Shown: positions 8,101-16,207, counted from the stretch's first letter. The stretch is DNA of 64,000 bases from JANNPJ01 sp965200525 (GCA_965200525.1 OZ241368.1:248001-312000); one strand, 5' to 3'. Notes: a model not told the origin generated them from the letters alone. Numbers and translations: made by a program.

Positions 8101-9296
8101 AGCTTGTCGCCGTCGTTGTAGATCGTGACCTTGCCGTCCTGACCGACCGGCACGATCACCGTGGTGGAGGCGGATCGCTCACTGACCATCAGGCTCGGGT
8201 ACGCGGGCCGCGCACTCCCGGTCGGGTACACGATCAGGGACCGCCGGCGGTGCGATTGCAACCCCGTGACCTGCAGTGCAACCGCCCGGACATCGTCGCC
8301 GGCAGGCACTCCGCCCATGTCCGCCACCTGCAGATCGAGCGACTTGCCCTTGTCCAGCTGGCCCTTCGGCGCGCCGACACCGCTCGCGGTGTCGAGGGTC
8401 GTCTGGGGCGTAATCGCCGTGAGCTCGGTGTGGGCTCGCCAGAATCCGGTCACCGCCATCGTGATGTCGCGGTCCGCCCCTGCATTGAACAGCGTGACCT
8501 TTCCGTCGGTGCCTACGGGCACGATCGCGGTCGTGGCGCCCGTCCCCCCGTCGAGGAACAAGGTCGGGGCCTGCGGGCGGTCCGCGCCCGCCTGATAGAC
8601 CGTGATGGAACCGGCCGGAGCCGGCACCATGGCGCTGATCTGCAACGCGACGGCTGAGACGCCTGCGCTCGGCACTCCCCCGATCCCGTTGACGGCGACG
8701 GTGAGAGGTTTGTCCTTGGTCACCTTTCCGGCGGGGACGCCCACGCCGGCACGACTGTCGAGCACGGGCGCGGCGGGCAGGACGTTCAGGTCGCCGGTGC
8801 CCAGCCAGTACCCGGTGACGGTCACGGTGAGATTCTGAGCCCGGCCGGCGTTGTGGATTCTGACCTTGCCACCGTCACCGAGGGGAACCAGGGCCGTGGT
8901 CATCCCGGCCTGCCCGTCCAGCGAGAGGGTGGGGACGGACGGCGGTTGCAGTCCGGTTGCGTAAACCGTCACCTCACCGGCCTTGAGCGGGTTCGGAGCA
9001 GCGAGCTGCAGAGCTACGGCGCTGACGCCGGCGACCGGCACTCCCGCCTGCCCGGCCACCTGGACGTCGATGAACCCGTTCGTGGCCACGCGCTGCTTGG
9101 CCGCGCCGATTCCCTCGGTGGTGTCCAGCACGGGTTGAGCGGTCACCGGGTAGAAGGCCGCCGCGGGTGAGCCGCCGGCTGCCGTGGTCGCCGGTGTGCC
9201 TCCCAGAGCCGAGGGCGCTACCACCCCACTCAGGCCCAGGACTGCCGTGACAGCCAAGATCGAGGCGGCGGGCCACCTCAGTTGAATTGAACGCAT
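5139..9296 (-). CDS. Large secreted subtilisin-like serine protease (S8)
   Basis: A 1385-residue secreted protein. A signal peptide (MRSIQLRWPAASILAVTAV...) ends near residue 33. Three repeats of about 120 residues follow (about 45-420), each with a VLDT-type start, GVSAVALQ and a VTGYW end, resembling repeats in actinobacterial cell-surface proteins. A region of immunoglobulin-like character and an inhibitor-like propeptide precede the peptidase domain. The catalytic triad is visible: D924 in VVDTGID, H958 in NGHGTHVAG and S1137 in NGTSMATP. The C-terminal 200 residues look like a beta-sandwich. Start chosen at the ATG at 9296, preceded by GGGGGAAAG, because it gives a clean signal peptide; an ATG 13 codons upstream does not. 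Likely an extracellular degradative protease; the substrate is unknown. Confidence 0.9.
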   Translation of the reverse strand: MRSIQLRWPAASILAVTAVLGLSGVVAPSALGGTPATTAAGGSPAAAFYPVTAQPVLDTTEGIGAAKQRVATNGFIDVQVAGQAGVPVAGVSAVALQLAAPNPLKAGEVTVYATGLQPPSVPTLSLDGQAGMTTALVPLGDGGKVRIHNAGRAQNLTVTVTGYWLGTGDLNVLPAAPVLDSRAGVGVPAGKVTKDKPLTVAVNGIGGVPSAGVSAVALQISAMVPAPAGSITVYQAGADRPQAPTLFLDGGTGATTAIVPVGTDGKVTLFNAGADRDITMAVTGFWRAHTELTAITPQTTLDTASGVGAPKGQLDKGKSLDLQVADMGGVPAGDDVRAVALQVTGLQSHRRRSLIVYPTGSARPAYPSLMVSERSASTTVIVPVGQDGKVTIYNDGDKLDLQAAVAGYWTPPAPSAAATLTSLEGCSTALGLTMDASPSVATVGSDVQFGFNVRNDPVGACLDVAGQSALLTGTAHLPGTPAGEQLTDINLWLELPNPNKSVTVLPSAASLKAGALCPGDDLANCTSVNQPTFGQINYPNGPSLPFVTPIPIPPSSGLDVPFRFFPKLSASDKQALAAATDARLAVSVTTTAGNVQTSRTPLKAVPAPAAPATSIDVTLPDASSVSVPVGDIAAGAEVNVDNGAKYTVRPQDPDSITTTAVARSGQSTSPPASASTTVILDPATMNPLLPTADPDLVTSKKPTDVFFAVSPTFVPSGPVNLTDPSGKSLGQLKDDGTNGDIEAGDGSYGATIGVALAQTGEFTVSSDDGSKGVTGHVSVTVAAAGEPVAPAASDTEKTITSPNGAGPVVSNQIVVFTAADATFQQVKAAADAVSGTVSGRVDATTWQIDIPAAATPAALQAVLTTVSGFPGIVAAEPNGVSASFDVTPSDPRYGEQSYLKYIRANEAWAFNRGDTPKVIVAVVDTGIDRNHEDLASQLTAFDWDFVNNDEDAADDNGHGTHVAGIIGAATNNHTGVAGVNWSADLMALKVGDAQGHLTDTAILAGTQAAVDHGAKILNMSFGSTNRSETQARAIDYAWSRDRLVMAAAGNNNSTTRFYPAAFDRTETFDKHMYNTELVAIGAIDNQGKRASFSNHGPWVDMSAPGVCILSAAAAGTTLAASSCPANSPHYLYLNGTSMATPVVSGVASLVWSREKNLTAGQLKARLMNTTLPTPGQDVGAGSVDAFEATFNGSFEDESFVPTSGAGPGVIAELRPGAWDVSGTAHTVESLGPIKPRIGKRMGFVSNGPSSAQTTGALTKTIKVEPATLKNGRLRFTFQYDYVTEEYPEYVGTVFDDDFKATLRVPGTGKTFPIVSESVNASTFSSVSGIDFPGGDSTVGQSGWKTATADIDASQLAGATTLELRVSDRGDAIFDSVVLLDDFQVK

Positions 9297-9761
9297 GACT
9301 TTCCCCCGTTGCGGAATAGATGTGGGGCCGATCATTCCTGTGCCCGGCGGCCGCCCGGGGCATACTTGCTGGGCCTGCCCGAATACCCGACGAAGAGGAT
9401 GCTTTCGGCCCAGTCCGCTTCGAGAGGCTTCTGCACGCAGGGATCACACGAGTTGCAGGCGCCTCAGGCGCAGTCGGGAGGCTGACTGATTGTCCGTAGG
9501 GAAATCCGGGTTCGACGGGTGTTCACAGCGTTCATGCGTCCGGATCCTGCGAGCAGGCTTCCTGGCCCGGTGGCCAAGTCGGCGATCCGTCCCAGGTTGG
9601 AACAACTCCGGGTGGTGGGCGGGCCCGGGTATCGACAGGTAGCCACAGGCATCGGCGAGCATGTCCAGGTACAGCGTGGAAGCAGCAGGTTAAGATCAAG
9701 GGCTGAGGTCAGACCAGCGTGATGCCGGAGCACGGCGCTCATTTGTCGGGGAGTTTGAGCC
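9297..9761. other. Gene-free stretch between protease and NACHT-type fragment
   Basis: It holds the promoter region of the protease on the left. No reading frame on either strand has recognisable similarity or good codon structure; the minus-strand frames here change reading frame in the middle and may be remnants. Confidence 0.4.
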
Positions 9762-10235
9762 ATGCCGCCGAGCCTCCCTCGCCGATCGGCTCTGCGGGCC
9801 GCCGTGGTGGCTGGCACCACGGTGGTGCTGTCGGCCGCGGGCGGCATCTTCGGCAACCTCGCCTCGAACGACTCCAGGCCCTGGCCCGTGTTCGACGTGC
9901 TGCACCGTCACTACTGGTGGGCTCTGGCCACGGTGACCGCGATGCTGGCGGGCGGCGAGATTCTGCGTGCTCTTTCCATCTCGGCCAACGGTGGGCAACC
10001 TCGCTCCGGTGATCTGCTCCGCGAGGCGAGCGACCTCCTGGCGGCCCGCACGCTTCACACCTGGAGCGACGAGTGCCGCCGCCGCAAGATCAGCACCCCG
10101 GTTCCGATCCAGGTCGCCTGGCGGTACGGGCCGCCGGCGCTCTCGCTGCCACGGCTGGACGTTCTCACCGCACCGGTGAAGACCTGCCGTGGTATGTCGT
10201 TGCTCGATGTCCACTCAGTGCAGCCGCAGACGTGA
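9762..10235 (+). pseudogene. N-terminal fragment of a NACHT/STAND-type NTPase
   Basis: The 157-codon frame has two hydrophobic segments (AAVVAGTTVVLSAAGGIFG and ALATVTAMLAGGEIL) followed by a helical stretch ending RRRKISTPVPIQVAWRYG. A membrane anchor followed by 'E..RRI..P.PI.VRW' resembles the region just before the NACHT ATPase in large actinobacterial STAND proteins, but there is no Walker A motif: the frame ends at 10235 after unrelated sequence. I read it as the surviving start of such a gene fused to other DNA near 10,190-10,240. The similarity is from memory of the family and not certain. Confidence 0.4.
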
Positions 10236-10311
10236 TCACGAGCAAGGCGCGGGTCGACCGCGCTGAATACAAATACCGCATCGATTACCTCTGTGCAGAT
10301 GAAGAGAAGCC

Positions 10312-10701
10312 ATGAGCGGCCTTGAATCAAAAAGATCGCGCGAGCTGTACATCGGCGATCTTATGCAATCGCTACTGCTCGATTTAATGGACGGCGATGA
10401 CAATCTTCTAGTCACAGGACCAGAGGTGTCGACTTGTGCTGACCAGATGCAAAACCACTTCTTGTCGAACGTCTGCAGCGCGGGACCCAACATCGTTGTT
10501 GCTGAGCAATGGCGAGTCTTTGACAAGGACGACGAGAGCCACCGACCTAACGATGGTGACGCTGTCTTTCTTACCAATGGTCACTCAATAGTTTCGATGA
10601 CATGGCGTGATAGTGCTACCTATCCGTCCTTCACCGCATGGATGCCCATCACCATTCCCTCACCTCCCTTATCCCCTGAGACAGGGAGTGAGAAGCAATG
10701 A
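10312..10701 (+). CDS. Hypothetical protein in AT-richer island
   Basis: A 129-residue acidic protein without membrane segments or recognised motifs; its C-terminus has a Pro/Ser stretch (ITIPSPPLSPETGSE). Its ATG overlaps the stop of a preceding open frame (ATGA at 10312), and its own stop overlaps the ATG of the next mini-gene (ATGA at 10698), so it lies in a coupled operon whose first member is truncated. Base composition is clearly lower in GC than its surroundings, and codons such as AAA, TTA and TCA appear, pointing to acquired DNA. Confidence 0.55.
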   Translation: MSGLESKRSRELYIGDLMQSLLLDLMDGDDNLLVTGPEVSTCADQMQNHFLSNVCSAGPNIVVAEQWRVFDKDDESHRPNDGDAVFLTNGHSIVSMTWRDSATYPSFTAWMPITIPSPPLSPETGSEKQ

Positions 10702-10922
10702 GCGCACGCGACGAATTTCTTCGTGAACTTGCAGTGAGCCTTGATCCCTTTCGTCTGACGTACCAACCGGGTGTTGGTCTGAGCCTCGAATAGGAGCATC
10801 GAATCATCGGCTTGGTGCTCGCCGCCATTGCTCAACACATCGGCGTAGTGAAGAAGGAATGCAAGCACTGCCACCACTTCACCAACTTCGACGTTGTCGA
10901 AATCTTGGCCGAAGAGAAGTAG
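10698..10922 (+). pseudogene. Small zinc-finger-like protein gene with internal TAG
   Basis: From the ATG at 10698 (ATGA overlap with the gene before) the frame runs 31 codons, meets TAG at 10791-10793 and continues in the same frame to TAG at 10922. The second part contains CKHCHHF, a possible metal-binding cluster, and an acidic end (VVEILAEEK). Read through, the product is about 74 residues. Either a one-base nonsense change split the gene, or two mini-proteins are made (GTG at 10815 could start the second). Family unknown. Confidence 0.45.
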
Positions 10923-10965
10923 TGAACCCCACCTCGTCTTGGCGGCTAGCCCCTATCGTTGATGC

Positions 10966-11187
10966 GTGAACATCTCTGGCCTCGGCCGGCACGCTCGCTG
11001 GTGGGCAGTCCTGTGGGTACTGGCAGCTGTGCTCTTACAGCGCTCACACCCCCACACACCAAAGGCTGTACTGATGACGCTGGTACTCATCGGATCATTG
11101 GGCATCGTGGTGGCAATGATCAACGCAGCGTTGTTGCTTGCTGAGGTAGCGCGCTGGATCATGCGCTCGCTGCGACCCAGGGCCTAG
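10966..11187 (+). CDS. Small two-helix membrane protein
   Basis: A 73-residue protein starting at GTG 10966, with two hydrophobic helices (WWAVLWVLAAVLLQ and LMTLVLIGSLGIVVAMINAALLL) and a basic C-terminus (RWIMRSLRPRA). No SD is visible, but TATCGT six bases upstream could be a -10 box of a leaderless transcript. It converges with the next gene, sharing four bases at the stop codons. Function unknown. Confidence 0.5.
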   Translation: MNISGLGRHARWWAVLWVLAAVLLQRSHPHTPKAVLMTLVLIGSLGIVVAMINAALLLAEVARWIMRSLRPRA

Positions 11188-11843
11188 TCGTCATTTTTTT
11201 CGTACGTTGTGACGTGCAGTGTTATTGAACTTGAAGAAACTGACTTTAAGGTTACAACGGAGATGCGATGCTCAGTAGTCATGACGCAGAGGACGGCATT
11301 AGGCTTCTTGAGCTTTGCGATAGGAACTGAAGTGCTTGATGTGTAGCCGCTGACGTTGCACGTCTTGTAGCTTGCTGATCCATGCGTGGCTAGTGAACTT
11401 CTACAGCAAATTGGTTGGCCGATTGAGGGGATGTTAGAGGTGCCGTTGCTGGGGTGACCGTACGTAATATCGGCGTCAAAGGCACTGGAGTCATTGCCAG
11501 TGTCCCATTGCGAATCATCAGATGGTGCATCAAGATCAACGTCTCCACTTGTGGTGACGTCACCCTTGTGCCAAATGGCTGGGCCAGAGGGAACAGAGTC
11601 GGTGGTCGGCGGGTCAGTCGTAGGCGCTGGGGCATCCGTTGTCGGAACATCCGCCTGGGTGCTCTCAACGATTGCGGGGACCGACGTGACGAGTGGGCCT
11701 GGGGTCGCTAAGGAACTAGACGAATTACTGTGGATCAAAAGTCCCAAGACGACCACAAGAAGCCCGATGACGGCTGATATTAAGCCGATGACTTCCTTCG
11801 TAAAGGTCACTGATTCCGTGCGCCGGTGCTGATCGCCAGACAT
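11184..11843 (-). CDS. Membrane-anchored protein with Pro/Thr-rich stalk
   Basis: About 219 residues: a short cytoplasmic start, one membrane helix (VIGLISAVIGLLVVVLGLL), a low-complexity Thr/Pro/Asp stalk, and an extracellular C-terminal domain of about 110 residues containing three or four Cys (ICCRSS, YKTCNVSGY, AVLCVM). Topology suggests a type II surface protein. Start set at ATG 11843 (MSGDQH); an in-frame ATG six codons upstream is also possible. The family is not recognised. GC is lower than in the flanking genes. Confidence 0.6.
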   Translation of the reverse strand: MSGDQHRRTESVTFTKEVIGLISAVIGLLVVVLGLLIHSNSSSSLATPGPLVTSVPAIVESTQADVPTTDAPAPTTDPPTTDSVPSGPAIWHKGDVTTSGDVDLDAPSDDSQWDTGNDSSAFDADITYGHPSNGTSNIPSIGQPICCRSSLATHGSASYKTCNVSGYTSSTSVPIAKLKKPNAVLCVMTTEHRISVVTLKSVSSSSITLHVTTYEKNDD

Positions 11844-11978
11844 GCCCTCGTCCCCGTCCATGGGTCTGGTGTGCTTCTGAGCGATAGGATTCCACGCCAC
11901 GGTTACGGATGTACGCCGAACGGGTCGGCTCAGCTCTAGCCTGACCAGGCAGCGGGGTGGTGCCCGACGCCCCGCTGC

Positions 11979-12218
11979 TCACCTACGCCGAACGTCCTGG
12001 GCATCGATCCAGTCCAGGAACGTCTCCCCGTTCCATGTCCACTCGATCTCCACAGCCGTTTGTGTCCAGACGACGGCAAGAGCTTCGGTGTCCTGAGGCT
12101 CACCCCAGTGCTTGCCGTAGATCCATCTGAGGCCGGCGATGACCGGGATCGGGTTGTCCGTCCTGAACACCTGGTCGGGGTCGAAGGACGCTCGACGGAT
12201 GCGAGGCATGACGGACAT
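11979..12218 (-). CDS. Hypothetical small protein
   Basis: A 79-residue protein starting at an ATG preceded at good distance by CGGAGG. It holds a Trp-rich middle (GLRWIYGKHWGEP, VEIEWTWNGETFLDWID) without known signature. The strong ribosome site and the sensible composition support a real gene. It stands alone, divergent from the DUF2637 gene. Confidence 0.5.
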   Translation of the reverse strand: MSVMPRIRRASFDPDQVFRTDNPIPVIAGLRWIYGKHWGEPQDTEALAVVWTQTAVEIEWTWNGETFLDWIDAQDVRRR

Positions 12219-12578
12219 GGTCGACCTCCGGACGTTCGGCGGCTCCACCCACGACATCCACGGTATCGAACGAAGTTCCGACCTGACTCGTCTCGCACGA
12301 GGTTCTAGAGCGCCATTCTGGCGCCTGAGCTGCAGGTTTTCGCGCGATCAAGCAGAAGATGGTCACTAATTGTTTGGTCGCGGAGCCACGCCCGGAGTCC
12401 GGACGACGTTCGCACGTGTAAGCATGTCGACTCCACGGGAGTGAAGGACCGCCGTCGGCAACAACTTTCGATAGAGCAGTTACCCTCGGCGGCCGGCCAG
12501 CGTGTTCACAGCCCGAAATGGGCACTAATCAGCGAGACGACTCAGGTCCGACTGCGTCAATAGGTTCGACGATGATCC
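12219..12578. other. Gene-free stretch upstream of the DUF2637 gene
   Basis: No supported gene. A small hairpin (GCGCCA-TTC-TGGCGC, 12310-12324) and the promoters of the two divergent genes presumably lie here. Confidence 0.35.
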
Positions 12579-12620
12579 TTGCTCAGCGACAGACTCCGGA
12601 CTAGTGCGGATGCTGGGGAG

Positions 12621-13205
12621 ATGCCGGTTGTGGACAAGCTCATCAGGTTGACGATGACGGTCGCCGTCCTGGCGCTGGCGTCAGTCTCATTCGCGGTCAG
12701 CTATCGGCACTGCTTCGAGCTCGCTCTGCGACTGGGCGAGGACAAGGGAACGGCCAGGATCGTTCCGCTCACCGTTGACTTGCTGCTGGTGTCGTCGGCG
12801 CTTACCGGGCTCTTCTGCTCACGGTACGGACTGCCCCAGCCTCGTCTTGCTCGCTTTGCTCTGCTGCTCGGTATCGGCGCAACGGTGACGGTTAACGTTG
12901 CGTCAGGGTTGGCTCACGGCATCTGGGCTGCAGCCTTCGACGGGTGGCCGGCTGTTGCGCTGGTGATCTCCAGCGAGTTGCTTCTGTGGGTAATCGCCGC
13001 CGGACGGAGTCTCGAAAGCCGAACCATCGTTGCTGTGGTTGGACCAGACCGTGCGGACCGTGAGCAACTGGCACGCGTAACTGAACTCTTGATGACGGAA
13101 CCGAAGATCTCGTCCGCTGAGGTCGGCAGGCGCCTTCAGATCCGCTATGACGTGGCGCTTCAACTGGTGAAAGAAGCAAAGTCATTCGTCGCTACTAGCC
13201 CGTAA
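12621..13205 (+). CDS. DUF2637 family membrane protein (element-borne)
   Basis: About 194 residues: four membrane helices (LTMTVAVLALASVSFAVSY, IVPLTVDLLLVSSALTGLF, FALLLGIGATVTVNVASGL, WPAVALVISSELLLWVI) with the HCFELALRLG and PLTVDLLL blocks of DUF2637, then a C-terminal winged-helix-like part (LLMTEPKISSAEVGRRLQIRYDVALQLVKEA). DUF2637 proteins occur mainly on actinobacterial plasmids and integrative elements and resemble spread proteins. The start is uncertain: TTG 12579, ATG 12621 or GTG 12630; the GGGGAG at 12615-12620 favours GTG 12630. It is the best evidence that this region descends from a conjugative element. Confidence 0.7.
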   Translation: MPVVDKLIRLTMTVAVLALASVSFAVSYRHCFELALRLGEDKGTARIVPLTVDLLLVSSALTGLFCSRYGLPQPRLARFALLLGIGATVTVNVASGLAHGIWAAAFDGWPAVALVISSELLLWVIAAGRSLESRTIVAVVGPDRADREQLARVTELLMTEPKISSAEVGRRLQIRYDVALQLVKEAKSFVATSP

Positions 13206-13455
13206 CACCGTTGTCTCCTCTAAACTCTGCCACCGCTGAGTCTAAGGCTTTTTTTGAAGGCGTGCTGAACATGCCAAGGGCGAAGAGCAGCGATCCGAGC
13301 ACCATGGCAGCACCGATCTGACCTTCATTCGGCATCTGTGTCAGCCCCAGCGTCAGGTCCGGGAGCATGCCAAGCACGGCGACCGCTACTGCGGTCACTG
13401 CTGCGCTCACCGGACGGATCACTGAACCAGTGTGCCAGCGGTCTCGGACTGACAC
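13195..13455 (-). CDS. Small two-helix membrane protein
   Basis: An 86-residue frame from GTG 13455 with two hydrophobic segments (VSAAVTAVAVAVLGMLPDL and IGAAMVLGSLLFALGMF) and a polar tail. It converges on the DUF2637 gene with an 11-base overlap. Small membrane proteins of this type are common on actinobacterial elements (phage holin-like or spread proteins). No family is recognised. Confidence 0.45.
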   Translation of the reverse strand: MSVRDRWHTGSVIRPVSAAVTAVAVAVLGMLPDLTLGLTQMPNEGQIGAAMVLGSLLFALGMFSTPSKKALDSAVAEFRGDNGVTG

Positions 13456-13467
13456 GCCGGAGCACTG

Positions 13468-13725
13468 TCACGGCGATCGCTTGCTCACCTTCGCGATGGC
13501 ATCGGCGAGGAACTTGGTGTTGCCGCTTCGATAGCCACGGGTGAACTCGGCAGCGTGCTTCAGGGCGGCGGGGTCCTTCGTCTCCTGCAGCACGAACCTG
13601 CCGAAGCGAAGATGAAGGGCGTAGCCGACGATGCCGCCGCAACCTGGCGTGCGCGCGGCACGATTCTGGCCGTTACCACGATCCCCGGCGACCACGAAAG
13701 CATGCTCATAACCGAGGAACTGCAT
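13468..13725 (-). CDS. Hypothetical protein, possibly a fragment
   Basis: An 85-residue frame with the block YALHLRFGRFVLQETKDP and a basic C-terminus. It sits 12 bases upstream of the small membrane protein on the same strand, so the two may form an operon. No SD close to the ATG. It could be the C-terminal part of a longer gene. Confidence 0.35.
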   Translation of the reverse strand: MQFLGYEHAFVVAGDRGNGQNRAARTPGCGGIVGYALHLRFGRFVLQETKDPAALKHAAEFTRGYRSGNTKFLADAIAKVSKRSP

Positions 13726-13953
13726 CAGGCCGTGGCAACCCCTTCAGGTTCCGGTGCCCATTCGACGGGGGACTTATGACACGGACCCGCGCGGGTGGGT
13801 CCTCCGGGTCCAAGCGGGATTCGACCCGCCACCTGCGATGTCGGGCCGCGATATGCACCGTTCCAGGTAGCAGCGACCTGGCTGATAGCGTCGTCCGATC
13901 GGTTCTGTCAAACACTCATTCGAGCAGTATTCGATTCTTAAGGAGTTATAGCG

Positions 13954-15447
13954 GTGCAGATCCTGACCGAGATTTCCCGGACCTTCGGTGAGTACCTCCT
14001 CGTGCCCAACCTCACCGACGAGAACTGCACACCGGACCGCGTCGACCTCTCCGCGCCCCTGGTGCGTCACCGGGTCGGCGAGCCGGCCGCGCTGCGGATC
14101 GCCGTCCCGATGGTCAGCGCGATCATGGGCGCGGTGTCCTCACCGAGGCTCGCGATCGCGCTAGCCCAGGTCGGCGGCCTGTCGTTCATCCACCAGAACC
14201 AGACGATCGCCGAGCAGGCCGACATGGTCGCCGCGGTCAAGCGGAACAAGGCCGGGTTCCGGCACAGCGACATCAACATCAAACCCGTCGCCGCGCTCCG
14301 CGAGGTCGGCGAACTGCTGGAAGCAGCCGAACGGGATGTCGCCGTCGTCACCGACGACGGCAGCCCCAGCGGCCTGTTCCTGGGCCTGATCTCCCGCAGC
14401 GACTTCCACCCCGCCCGTCACGACCCGAACCAGACCGCCGAATCACGGATGCGCCCGGCCGCCGACCTCGCCACCGCCTCACCGTCGATCTCCCTCTCGG
14501 ATGCGAACACGATGCTCTGGGACGCCCGCCAGGACGTCCTGCCGATCGTTGACGACAACGGCCAGCTGGCCTCGCTCGTGCTGCGCCGCGACTATGAACT
14601 GCACAAGCGGTTCAAGAACGAGACCATCGACGGACACAAGCAGTTCATGGTCGGCGCCGGGGTCAACACCCACGACTACCTCGAGCGGATCCCGGCCCTG
14701 GTCGCGGCCGGCGCGGACGTGCTGTGCCTGGACTCCTCTGACGGCTACTCGACCTGGCAGAGGAAGGTTCTCCAGTTCGTGCGCGAGCAGTACGGCGACA
14801 CCGTCCGGATTGGCGCCGGCAACGTGGTCGACGGGCGCGGGTTCCGCTACCTCGCCGAGGCCGGCGCCGACTTCGTCAAGGTCGGCATCGGCGGTGGGTC
14901 GATTTGTATCACCCGCGACCAGAAAGGCATCGGCCGCGGCCAGGCCTCCGCTCTCGCTGACGTCGTCCGCGAACGCGACGCCTACGCCCAGGAGACCGGC
15001 GACTACGTGCCGTTGTGCTCCGACGGTGGGATCCTGCACGACTCCCACATGGCCATCGCCCTGGCCTTCGGCGCTGACTTCCTCATGCTCGGGCGCTATT
15101 TCGCCCGCTACGACGAAAGCCCCTCATCCCTGGTGAAGGTCGATGGCCAGCTGTTCAAGGAGTACTGGGGCGAAGGAAGCCAGCGCGCCCGCAACGCCGC
15201 CCGCTACGGGCAAGGCACCACCCTCGTCTTCGAGGAAGGCGTCGACGGGTATGTCCCCTACGCCGGCAGCCTCTACGAGAACGTCGCCGTCACCCTCGCC
15301 AAGATCACCTCCACGATGGTCAGCTGCGGCTCGACCACCCTGCGCCAGTTCCACGACAGCGCGACCCTCGTCGAGGTCTCCCACCAGAGCTACCTGCAGA
15401 ACACCGAAGACGTCCGGCTGCGCGACCGGCCAAGCACCAACAGCTGA
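13954..15447 (+). CDS. guaB: IMP dehydrogenase, Tritrichomonas-like type
   Basis: A 497-residue enzyme that oxidises IMP to XMP with NAD+, the committed step to GMP. The TIM barrel is interrupted by a CBS-domain pair (about residues 105-225). The catalytic Cys is C318 in GIGGGSICITRDQKG, differing from the usual GPGSICTTR loop, and the flap ends in an Arg-Tyr pair (RARNAARY). These features, with the start TFGEYLLVPNLT and the motif EYWGEGSQRARN, are those of the group that includes Tritrichomonas foetus and clostridial IMPDH, unlike the usual actinobacterial GuaB2. AAGGAG at 13940-13945 sets the GTG start. It stands alone, so it may be a horizontally acquired, possibly drug-tolerant second copy; GMP reductase is less likely. 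Confidence 0.85.
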   Translation: MQILTEISRTFGEYLLVPNLTDENCTPDRVDLSAPLVRHRVGEPAALRIAVPMVSAIMGAVSSPRLAIALAQVGGLSFIHQNQTIAEQADMVAAVKRNKAGFRHSDINIKPVAALREVGELLEAAERDVAVVTDDGSPSGLFLGLISRSDFHPARHDPNQTAESRMRPAADLATASPSISLSDANTMLWDARQDVLPIVDDNGQLASLVLRRDYELHKRFKNETIDGHKQFMVGAGVNTHDYLERIPALVAAGADVLCLDSSDGYSTWQRKVLQFVREQYGDTVRIGAGNVVDGRGFRYLAEAGADFVKVGIGGGSICITRDQKGIGRGQASALADVVRERDAYAQETGDYVPLCSDGGILHDSHMAIALAFGADFLMLGRYFARYDESPSSLVKVDGQLFKEYWGEGSQRARNAARYGQGTTLVFEEGVDGYVPYAGSLYENVAVTLAKITSTMVSCGSTTLRQFHDSATLVEVSHQSYLQNTEDVRLRDRPSTNS

Positions 15448-15601
15448 ACCTCCGCCCCGACCACAGAAGGTTCTGGCTGACCCAGGAGGGCGCATCCGGA
15501 AACTGGCCGACGTATGTCCAACCGTCCGACAGATGCCCGACTCACCGAGATCCACGGATCTCCGGCTCCTGGCGAGGTTCACGCGAGGCCAGCTCGGGAA
15601 T

Positions 15602-16069
15602 TCAGGGGAACAACAGGGCCACCAACAGTCGCGAGTCCTCGAACATCGGCAGGTCGCTGATTTGCTCCGACGTGTACCAAGCGAAGGGGTGCTCCCCGGC
15701 CGATAGCGGGGTCGCGTCTTTGACCACGGCGGCGTACTGGTAGGCGACATGGATAGGCGGCTCGTCGGTGTAGGTGTCTGCATCGACCGCGCCCTCAATG
15801 ATCCACCAGGGTTGCGGGACGCGCCGGTGCGTCGTCGGAAAGCCCCCGGGCAAGCGAGCGGCCGGAGCCTCGAGCAGATGCAGGTGTCTGAGGCCGGTCT
15901 CTTCCTCGACTTCCCGTACCCCCGCCTCAAACGGTGTCTCATGCGTCTCAACGTGTCCCCCGGGCACCATCCACCGACCCAAGCGGGGGTGCTCAATCAG
16001 ACCCACCCGCCAATGCCCCGACCTGGCCTCATGGAAAACGTAAGCCCCGGCAGTCGCGTGCTTGATCAC
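15602..16069 (-). CDS. NUDIX hydrolase
   Basis: A 155-residue cytoplasmic hydrolase of nucleoside-diphosphate-linked substrates. The Nudix box is complete: GGHVETHETPFEAGVREV then EEETGL, fitting GX5EX7REUXEEXGU. Start chosen at GTG 16069, preceded by GAAAGG, which begins VIKHATAGAYVF as in relatives; the frame continues upstream but that part has no similarity. The substrate cannot be told. It ends 154 bases after the IMP dehydrogenase gene, convergently, and its upstream side is close to an IS3 element. Confidence 0.8.
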   Translation of the reverse strand: MIKHATAGAYVFHEARSGHWRVGLIEHPRLGRWMVPGGHVETHETPFEAGVREVEEETGLRHLHLLEAPAARLPGGFPTTHRRVPQPWWIIEGAVDADTYTDEPPIHVAYQYAAVVKDATPLSAGEHPFAWYTSEQISDLPMFEDSRLLVALLFP

Positions 16070-16207
16070 GTCAAGCCTTTCACTGCTGGTGGTGCCCACC
16101 CGACGGCAGATCGACGCGCCACTCCGCCGGGGGTCACTTCTAGGCCGCGAACCGGACGCACGGCATTGGCGGGGTCGGGACCGCTGCACGGATAGGTGAC
16201 AGTCGGG

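Noticed and set aside
9444..9856. Minus-strand frames between protease and NACHT fragment
   Set aside because: No continuous frame, no SD, no recognised motif; overlap with the plus-strand fragment.
13803..13845. T-arm-like sequence of a tRNA on the minus strand
   Set aside because: The loop is one base short and no matching acceptor, D or anticodon arms are found; at most a degraded attachment site.
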